A stretch of DNA of 15,569 nt from Nitrososphaerota archaeon (GTDB lineage Archaea > Thermoproteota > Nitrososphaeria > Nitrososphaerales > Gagatemarchaeaceae), in contig JACQFO010000042.1 of assembly GCA_016200025.1 (NCBI GenBank), positions 1-15,569 of the forward strand. The letters run 5' to 3'. Below the pieces are notes generated by a model. The model did not search any database and had not been told where the DNA came from. It saw only the letters and a program-made list of their open reading frames with translations. The translations under genes were made by a program, and so were the position numbers. Positions within the stretch are counted from its first letter, which is position 1; every line of letters starts with the position of its first letter. Below are positions 1 through 4,690 of the stretch, one piece after another.

Positions 1-588
1 CAGTCGAACCTCAACGCCATGGCCGCAACGGTCACCTCGACGGCCTCCGGTGCCAACGCAGCCCTCTCCACCGAGTCAACCGCGATGGCCGCGGTCCAGG
101 CCCGGGTCAACTCCTTCTCGACTTCCGTGGCAAACGGCGTCACAGCCCTCGCGGTGGACAACGCCACCCTCTCATCCGTGGGCTCCATCTCGACCCAGGA
201 ACAGGGCTACCTCAACAGCACCGGACTCGCCGCACTCACGGCCGCGAGCGCAGCCCTTCAGGTGACCTCCCAGGCAGCCGCCACCTTCGCCACATCGGCA
301 CAGTCATCGACCCAGCTCGCCGCCTCCTCCTTCGGGGCGGCAGCGGTCGCCCTCTCCACCCAGTCGGTGTCTCTCGACACACAGACCCAGGCCGCGGTCA
401 GCGCGGTTGGCAGCGCCCACGCCTACCTCAACAGCGACGTTCTAGCACGGGCTACAGCAATAGCCTCGGCCAACGCCTATGTCGCCCAGGCCCTCCAGCT
501 CTTAGCGAGCCTGGACGTGGCAGGGGGCGTAGAAGCGATGGCCAACGCATCCGTGGAGCTTCAGGCTGCCTCGTCCGCACAGGCCTAG
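1..588 (+). CDS. C-terminal part of an Ala/Ser/Thr-rich, probably surface-exposed helical protein (5' truncated)
   Basis: The reading frame is open from base 1 and ends at TAG 586-588. An ATG at 19-21 is in frame, but the frame does not close upstream, so this is most likely the tail of a longer protein. Composition is strongly biased to Ala, Ser, Thr, Val and Gln with almost no Lys and few charged residues. Hydrophobic and small residues recur in a pattern suggesting long amphipathic helices or a coiled-coil stalk. N-glycosylation sequons are present (NAT, NST, NAS). No membrane segment or catalytic motif is visible in this part. I do not recognise the family; a cell-surface or secreted filamentous protein is an inference from composition. 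The gene converges on the minus-strand gene ending at 593, and both stop codons lie inside one perfect palindrome. Confidence 0.6.
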   Translation, partial: QSNLNAMAATVTSTASGANAALSTESTAMAAVQARVNSFSTSVANGVTALAVDNATLSSVGSISTQEQGYLNSTGLAALTAASAALQVTSQAAATFATSAQSSTQLAASSFGAAAVALSTQSVSLDTQTQAAVSAVGSAHAYLNSDVLARATAIASANAYVAQALQLLASLDVAGGVEAMANASVELQAASSAQA

Positions 589-598
589 GCGCCTAGGC
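583..598. repeat. 16-bp perfect palindrome holding both stops of a convergent gene pair
   Basis: The sequence is GCCTAGGC repeated twice in tandem, so it is both a direct repeat of an 8-bp palindrome and a perfect 16-bp palindrome. The plus-strand stop TAG (586-588) and the minus-strand stop TAG (595-593) are placed symmetrically inside it. It could act as a bidirectional transcript-end hairpin or a protein-binding site. No T-tract follows immediately, so the terminator role is inference. Confidence 0.6.
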
Positions 599-787
599 TC
601 CCGGTTCCCTATTTTTCAGAAACTCGATCTGGTTCTGCGACCCTATCTTCGTGACCTTCAGGTACCCCAACCGCTCCAGCCTCTTGATCTGCCTCCAGGC
701 CGACGTCTTGGGAAGGGCGAATCTCATCCTAATCTCCGGTTCGAGGACCTTGCCTCCCTTCTCCTGGATGAAGTTCAGCACCTGCAC
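593..787 (-). CDS. Winged-helix DNA-binding domain, the detached C-terminal part of a membrane-anchored regulator
   Basis: The 64-residue stretch from a GTG at 787 reads as a compact winged helix: helix 1 (VLNFIQEKGG), helix 2 (LEPEIRMRFAL), recognition helix (KTSAWRQIKRLERLGYL) and a beta wing (KVTKIGSQNQIEF). This resembles the cytoplasmic domain of archaeal membrane-associated transcriptional regulators of the COG2512 type. The frame stays open upstream of the GTG without a break to the TGA at 844-842, reading WRGRLDLGPQ and an acidic linker. It is the same frame as the membrane protein encoded at 842-1492. I therefore think this is the C-terminus of that gene after a nonsense mutation, or a domain now made separately from the GTG. 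No clear ribosome binding site precedes the GTG. Confidence 0.55.
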   Translation of the reverse strand: MQVLNFIQEKGGKVLEPEIRMRFALPKTSAWRQIKRLERLGYLKVTKIGSQNQIEFLKNREPGA

Positions 788-841
788 GTCGTCGGGCCTG
801 AGGTCTTCTCCCTGGGGCCCGAGGTCGAGCCTCCCCCTCCA

Positions 842-844
842 TCA
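842..844 (-). other. In-frame TGA separating transmembrane and winged-helix parts of one reading frame
   Basis: On the minus strand the frame runs ...GGFLLFR, TGA, WRGRLDLGPQ... and continues to the stop at 593. The whole of 593-1492 is one frame of 300 codons interrupted only here. A single C-to-T change from CGA (Arg) would create this TGA, and Arg fits the basic stop-transfer residues after the membrane helix. An ATG overlaps the stop (TGATG, ATG at 842-840), but it is in another frame and meets a stop after about 38 codons without reaching the winged helix. TGA is used as a normal stop by the topoisomerase gene, so global recoding is unlikely. Confidence 0.7.
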
Positions 845-1492
845 TCTGAACAGCAGGAACCCGCCTCCCATCACAACGGCCCCAAGGGCCACCAGGCCGA
901 ATTCGGAGCCCCCGAAATATGGAATCAAACCAAAGGGCCCGCCACCATTCTGAGGGGTGGTTGTCGTCGCACCAGACCCGTCCGAACCGATGGACACGCC
1001 GTAGGTCATCTGCCAGAGTCCGGGCGGGACTTCGACCACCGGCGACCCGTTCTGAACGCTCAGCGTGTACGTGGTCCCAGACACGTAGCTCAGGCTCGAA
1101 AGCCTGGGCAGCACCACGGTCGCATTGTACCGAGTCTCAAAGACCAGGCTCCATACGGTCCCGGTCTTGTTCGTGAGGGCGAGGCTGTCATAGCGCAGCG
1201 TGACTCCGGTCGCGCCGAGGGTGTAGATGGTGATGTTGGAGCCTGATATCCTGAACGAAAGCGGGGACCCGTTCTGGTCAGTGGCGACCAAGTTGGAAAG
1301 GATCGGGGTTAGGAGCGGGACATCGACCGAAGCCGCCCCTGGGACTACAGTCAGGTTCTGGGTCATTATGGCCGACCCGTCAGAGTATACCCGTATGGTG
1401 AACGAATTGTTGCCGAAGCTGGATGCGCCGAAGGCAGCACCAACGACGGAGAGCAATGCAAGAACTACGAAGACAGAGCGGAGTAGACTCAT
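842..1492 (-). CDS. Secreted-domain, single-TM anchored protein (sensor half of a membrane-bound regulator)
   Basis: The 216-residue product starts at ATG 1492. It has a clear signal peptide (residues about 1-22, basic then hydrophobic, ending in Ala-Phe-Gly-Ala). An extracellular beta-rich domain of about 150 residues follows, with at least six N-glycosylation sequons (around residues 28, 46, 74, 86, 108 and 123). After a Thr/Gly-rich linker comes a C-terminal membrane helix (about 196-214) ending FLLFR at the TGA. This is the order seen in archaeal proteins that put an external beta domain, one membrane helix and a cytoplasmic winged helix on one chain. Here the winged helix follows in the same frame beyond the TGA. 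It lies 81 nt downstream of another membrane-anchored protein on the same strand. The ligand of the outer domain is unknown. Confidence 0.7.
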   Translation of the reverse strand: MSLLRSVFVVLALLSVVGAAFGASSFGNNSFTIRVYSDGSAIMTQNLTVVPGAASVDVPLLTPILSNLVATDQNGSPLSFRISGSNITIYTLGATGVTLRYDSLALTNKTGTVWSLVFETRYNATVVLPRLSSLSYVSGTTYTLSVQNGSPVVEVPPGLWQMTYGVSIGSDGSGATTTTPQNGGGPFGLIPYFGGSEFGLVALGAVVMGGGFLLFR

Positions 1493-1573
1493 CCGACTGG
1501 ATACCGTCGGCCGCGGCCCCGTGCATGCTAAAAGCGTGATGGAGGATTGCAGAAGAGCGGACCCGGCTGCCTC

Positions 1574-2074
1574 CTAACTCCTCGTCCCGCCCTGGGTGCA
1601 CACGACGTCGGAGGGCACGACATCACCCTGCTGAGCCATAGCCTCCGCCACCCGGTGGACTATCGTGAACTCAGTTCCTCCCGAGACCGCCCTCACGGCC
1701 ACCAGGAGGTCGACGTTGGTCAGCGCGGAGGTCGGCTTGCTGATCCCGAAGGGCAGGTAGACTGTCTGCCCGTCCGCCACCGCATCAAGCCTGAGCTCGC
1801 AGACCGGAGTGTTCGCAGCCTCCGACGCTTCGGACCGCAGCTGCGCATACAGGGGCAGATACCCCGAGGAGACCCACCGGAGCTTGAATGAGTATTCCGT
1901 CCCGTTGAAAGTCGCCGAGACGACCTTCGCGTAGTCGTCGAAGGGCCTCGTCTCTGCCGGGAAGCTGTTGTTGGACCACACGAGGTACCCGAGCGCGGCC
2001 CCGAACGCGACCGCGCCTCCAAGCGTGACGACGACCAGCAGCCTTCCCTTCGACCAGCCGCCTGGCTGCGTCAA
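1574..2074 (-). CDS. Single-TM anchored extracytoplasmic protein of unknown function
   Basis: The 166-residue protein begins at a TTG (2074), which lies 4 nt after the stop of the upstream metallopeptidase-like gene. AGG/GAAGG runs overlap that stop and could serve as the ribosome binding site. The N-terminus has a short basic segment, then one hydrophobic helix (about residues 11-31) that looks like an uncleaved anchor. The rest appears to be an extracytoplasmic domain of beta-strand character with two Cys residues that could pair. I do not recognise the family. Tight spacing argues for co-transcription with the HELAH gene at 2079-2831. An alternative is a lipoprotein-like secreted protein, but no lipobox Cys is seen. 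Confidence 0.65.
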   Translation of the reverse strand: MTQPGGWSKGRLLVVVTLGGAVAFGAALGYLVWSNNSFPAETRPFDDYAKVVSATFNGTEYSFKLRWVSSGYLPLYAQLRSEASEAANTPVCELRLDAVADGQTVYLPFGISKPTSALTNVDLLVAVRAVSGGTEFTIVHRVAEAMAQQGDVVPSDVVCTQGGTRS

Positions 2075-2078
2075 CCTT

Positions 2079-2831
2079 CTACCTAAGGTCGTCTAGCTTC
2101 GAGGACGAGCGCATGAGCGATAGGATCCTGTCGAAGTACGCCTCTATCGCTCCACGGAACTCTTCCCTTCCCCAGTCGGGCTTCGACCTCTCCAGGAATC
2201 CCTCCACCCATTCGAAGTCCTGCTCGGCTCGCTGGCCCAAGGAAGAGAGGAACCCCTTGTTCCTGTAGTACATGTCCTCGTCCTTTGCAAAAAGATTCCT
2301 TCGTTTCAGCGACGCGACGGCGAATGCGTTCCTGGTGAGCAGGGCGGCGTCCAGGACCGGGTCCCCCGAGGGCCTGTCGGAGACCCACTCGGAGAAGAAT
2401 CTCTTGGCCATGTTTAGCTCCTTGTCTTCCATCACCGCGAAGACGATGTCGTCGACAAGTATGTTCTGCAGGTGGTTGAAGGCGTCGATGAGATACTCCG
2501 TCTCCTTCGCCCTCAGACCCTCGCGGTTCTTGAGCTCCTGAAGCGTCTTCTCGAGCAGGTCACCGTCGTGCGAGTGCGCGCCTCGTTCCGTGAAGTAGAT
2601 GTGCGCGAGCTCGTGCAGTACGAGTCCGCCGAGCATCTCCGAATCTAGTGCCCACTCCGATATGACGATTCTGTGGGCGTCTCCCTCCTTCCTGGCGTAG
2701 CCCATGATGGAAAGCTGCGAGTCGACCGAGAGCGACACCTGCGAGGTCACTATGAAACCCTTGAATTTCATGCGGTCGATAGCCCACTCCAGGGTATTCT
2801 CCAGCGATCGGTCGGCCCTTGCTGCGTGCAT
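2079..2831 (-). CDS. Putative zinc metallopeptidase with HELAH motif (archaeal DUF5781-like)
   Basis: The 250-residue soluble protein has an HExxH motif at residues 73-77 (VLHELAHIYF), the zinc-binding and general-base signature of zincin metallopeptidases. A third metal ligand is probably acidic and downstream; candidates are Glu110 and the Asp pair at 128-129 in NILVDD. The remainder is mostly charged helix, with no signal peptide or membrane segment, so it should act in the cytoplasm. Overall it resembles an archaeal family annotated as DUF5781, from memory and not confirmed. The start ATG 2831 is preceded by GAGGGC and, 35 nt upstream, an archaeal box A. It is the first gene of the minus-strand cluster and is divergent from a gene pair whose second member also has HELAH. 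Substrate unknown; proteolysis is inferred only from the motif. Confidence 0.75.
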   Translation of the reverse strand: MHAARADRSLENTLEWAIDRMKFKGFIVTSQVSLSVDSQLSIMGYARKEGDAHRIVISEWALDSEMLGGLVLHELAHIYFTERGAHSHDGDLLEKTLQELKNREGLRAKETEYLIDAFNHLQNILVDDIVFAVMEDKELNMAKRFFSEWVSDRPSGDPVLDAALLTRNAFAVASLKRRNLFAKDEDMYYRNKGFLSSLGQRAEQDFEWVEGFLERSKPDWGREEFRGAIEAYFDRILSLMRSSSKLDDLR

Positions 2832-2860
2832 CTGTGTCTGCCCTCGAATGCGCAGCTAGT

Positions 2861-2870
2861 GGATAAATGT
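2861..2870 (-). promoter_or_regulatory. Box A (TATA-like) element for the minus-strand HELAH gene
   Basis: The minus strand reads ACATTTATCC. Its centre is about 35 nt from ATG 2831, predicting a short leader of about 9 nt. This fits archaeal TBP-site spacing of about 26 nt to the start of transcription. Confidence 0.5.
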
Positions 2871-2934
2871 CTCGGTGGCCCCTCGTCGACGAAGAGTCCA
2901 CAACCCTATTCTACTTTGACGGCCTGGGGACGCC

Positions 2935-3357
2935 ATGAGACTCCGCACAGCCACGAGCGGTGCGCTCGCGGTCCTAGGAGGCCTGTTGATGCTCGCAAGC
3001 GGCTACGCCTCCAGGGGAATCCTGTTCGCTGCCCTCGGCTACGTCGGGGATGAGATCCCCAGCTACCTCGTGGGCTCGACCGAGAGCGCCGCCGGCTTCG
3101 CAGTAACGGCATTGCAGCTTATCATCGCTCTGGGAGGCTTGACGGCATTGGCGGGCGGGGCAGCCCTGCTGCGACACCACCGCACCATCGGCCGGACCCT
3201 GATCTTCCTCGGTGGAGGCGCCGGCTTCCTCGGCGTTGCAATTTCATTCGCATTCGCTGCCTACAGGCTGGGCCTGGGTCCGGCGCTGGGCTACGCCCCT
3301 TACTGGGCCGGCCTGGCGATGGCCGCGGGCGCAAGGCAGCTGGCGAAGAGTGGATAG
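2935..3357 (+). CDS. Small integral membrane protein, about four TM helices, unknown function
   Basis: The 140-residue product from ATG 2935 has hydrophobic segments at about residues 7-24, 53-78, 86-110 and 118-136. A more polar loop after the first helix contains GDEIPSYLVGSTE and probably faces outside. Gly and Ala are very abundant. A short basic stretch RHHRT lies between helices 2 and 3, likely cytoplasmic. I do not recognise a family. Its stop (TAG 3355-3357) abuts the ATG of the next gene (3358) with no spacer, so the two are almost certainly co-transcribed and translationally coupled. Only about 103 nt separate it from the divergent gene at 2831. Confidence 0.7.
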   Translation: MRLRTATSGALAVLGGLLMLASGYASRGILFAALGYVGDEIPSYLVGSTESAAGFAVTALQLIIALGGLTALAGGAALLRHHRTIGRTLIFLGGGAGFLGVAISFAFAAYRLGLGPALGYAPYWAGLAMAAGARQLAKSG

Positions 3358-3846
3358 ATGGTGGCCGCGAACCGGTCGTCCAGGCGGCCCGCCGGGTTGA
3401 AGGACGATGGGATCCTTGCGGGGCGGTTTGTCGTGAGCGCCAAGGACCGAAGGTTCCGCCGGCTCTTGTCCGACGCCGTCAGGCGCCCGCCCGGGGACGC
3501 CAAGAAAATCTCCTCGGTCCGGTCTGTGGTGCTGTCAAACCATCCGGTGAAGATGACAGCGGGCCTGACCAGATACTCGGACGTGAAGCTACTGATGCTC
3601 TTCTCCCATCCCAGACAGACCATCACCTTCTACGCGGAACTCCTCAACGCCCTCTCCGACAAAGCTGCCGAGGCTGTGATCGCCCACGAGCTTGCGCATG
3701 CGTGGCTCAACGAGCATCTCCGGCCCGAGGAATCTCAGGCGAGAGAGGAGGAGGCGGACGACCTCGCGAGGCGTTGGGGCTTCGGCGAAGAGCTCGATGC
3801 CCTCGACCACGAGGCAGAGACGGTGAACTCTTCCGGCAAAACCTAG
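3358..3846 (+). CDS. Putative small zinc metallopeptidase with HELAHAW motif
   Basis: The 162-residue protein has HExxH at residues 110-114 (VIAHELAHAWLNEH), followed about 17 residues later by an acidic cluster REEEADDLARRWGF (about 129-142). That acidic helix would supply the third zinc ligand, as in gluzincin-type families where a downstream Glu completes the site. The N-terminal half is basic with a probable beta segment around residues 55-95. No signal peptide is seen, so the protein should be cytoplasmic unless held by the membrane protein encoded just upstream. The start ATG directly follows the upstream stop. The gene converges on the PAC2 gene and shares its last four bases (CTAG 3843-3846) with it. 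The family is not identified; SprT-like, ImmA/IrrE-like or M48-related are possible. Confidence 0.65.
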   Translation: MVAANRSSRRPAGLKDDGILAGRFVVSAKDRRFRRLLSDAVRRPPGDAKKISSVRSVVLSNHPVKMTAGLTRYSDVKLLMLFSHPRQTITFYAELLNALSDKAAEAVIAHELAHAWLNEHLRPEESQAREEEADDLARRWGFGEELDALDHEAETVNSSGKT

Positions 3847-4568
3847 TGGTAGATGCTGCTGTCCCCCGGCATCCTCGAGGGCACGGAGGGGCCAGCCTGA
3901 GACTTCAATTCTTCCAGGTCGACTTCGAGGCCGACGAGCGCGGAGAGGACCCCGAGCAGCTTGGCCACGGACCTGACGTGAGGGCTCGGCTCGCCGTGGT
4001 CGACCGAGAGCTTGTAGGCCCTCATGCCTTCCTCCTTCGCGAGCGCGACGATCATGGAGGCGAAGAAGGGCGCCGGCTCCTCGCTGAGTATCTTCACTCC
4101 CACCTTCTCCAGCCTCGCGACGCCAACCTTGTCGGTCGCGAACCCGCTCGGCTGCGGCTCTGCCTCGGGGGGAAGTGGGTTCTCCGCCCACCTGGCGCCG
4201 ACGGAGTAGAGCTCTTCGACCCCGAGGTCCCTGGCGTAGCCAAGAAGCAGCTGGGCGAATTCGTATTGCCCCTCCATGGGGCTGGCGTCTCCGACGAAGA
4301 GCACGACGTCCTTCTTGCCCCTGTGCAAATAGAAGTGGCAGGCGGGAAGGGTCGAGATCCCGTCGCCTCTGACCAGGACTTCAGGCGGAAACGTCGAGGA
4401 GTGGACCGTCGCTATCCTCTCGAACTTCAGCTTCTTCATCAGGTATTCCCCAAGCTCCCTGGCCTGCGAGTAGAGCGCTTTGTACTGAGGCATGGACGTC
4501 GAAACCGCGACGACGAGGACGGGAGACTTCAGCTTCAGACCGTCGTTCTTCTCGAAATCTAACCACAT
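3843..4568 (-). CDS. PAC2-family protein (proteasome-assembly-chaperone-like fold)
   Basis: With the start at ATG 4568 the product is 241 residues; the frame stays open to 4649, but the shorter form is preferred. The N-terminal part MWLDFEKNDG leads into a hydrophobic strand (PVLVVAVSTSM). Further core strands (DVVLFVGDASP; VEELYSVGARW) and a late helix (PHVRSVAKLLGVLSALVG) follow the PAC2 pattern known from archaeal homologues of the eukaryotic proteasome assembly chaperone PAC2. These proteins are thought to help proteasome assembly or bind related partners, but the archaeal role is not settled. A strong box A lies 26-30 nt upstream of ATG 4568, giving an almost leaderless transcript, which decides the start. 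It is divergent from topoisomerase IB. Confidence 0.8.
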   Translation of the reverse strand: MWLDFEKNDGLKLKSPVLVVAVSTSMPQYKALYSQARELGEYLMKKLKFERIATVHSSTFPPEVLVRGDGISTLPACHFYLHRGKKDVVLFVGDASPMEGQYEFAQLLLGYARDLGVEELYSVGARWAENPLPPEAEPQPSGFATDKVGVARLEKVGVKILSEEPAPFFASMIVALAKEEGMRAYKLSVDHGEPSPHVRSVAKLLGVLSALVGLEVDLEELKSQAGPSVPSRMPGDSSIYH

Positions 4569-4593
4569 GAAGTGGCCAGTCGAAAGACCCTGC

Positions 4594-4602
4594 GTATTTA
4601 AC
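4594..4602 (-). promoter_or_regulatory. Box A element of the PAC2-family gene
   Basis: The minus strand reads GTTAAATAC, centred about 30 nt before ATG 4568. Transcription would begin within a few bases of the start codon. Together with the plus-strand box at 4652-4660 it forms a compact divergent promoter region. Confidence 0.6.
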
Positions 4603-4651
4603 AATCCTTCGGAGCCTCGCCTGGGTCGGGGAACCAGAAATCTCTGCACAT

Positions 4652-4660
4652 CTTAAATAC
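4652..4660 (+). promoter_or_regulatory. Box A element of the topoisomerase IB gene
   Basis: CTTAAATAC is centred about 35 nt before ATG 4691, predicting a leader of roughly 9 nt. GGAGGAGG follows at 4664-4671 but would sit near or before the transcript start. It may be part of the promoter or a ribosome binding site if transcription starts earlier. Confidence 0.6.
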
Positions 4661-4690
4661 GTGGGAGGAGGATTGTGACCAAACGCATTC

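Noticed and set aside
842..844. TGA as selenocysteine or as a generally recoded sense codon
   Set aside because: No selenoprotein context or downstream stem-loop of the archaeal type was recognised. TGA ends several other genes here (topoisomerase IB, VIT1, ECF S-component) at sensible family lengths.
3702..4562. Long plus-strand open frame (286 codons) opposite the PAC2 gene
   Set aside because: It is antisense to a recognisable PAC2-family protein and rich in Arg, Gly and Glu as expected from the shadow of a GC-rich gene. It also overlaps the HELAH gene in another frame.
4569..4649. N-terminal extension of the PAC2 protein to 4649
   Set aside because: The extra codons contain the box A and read as Arg/Gly-rich sequence. 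ATG 4568 begins the family-like sequence.
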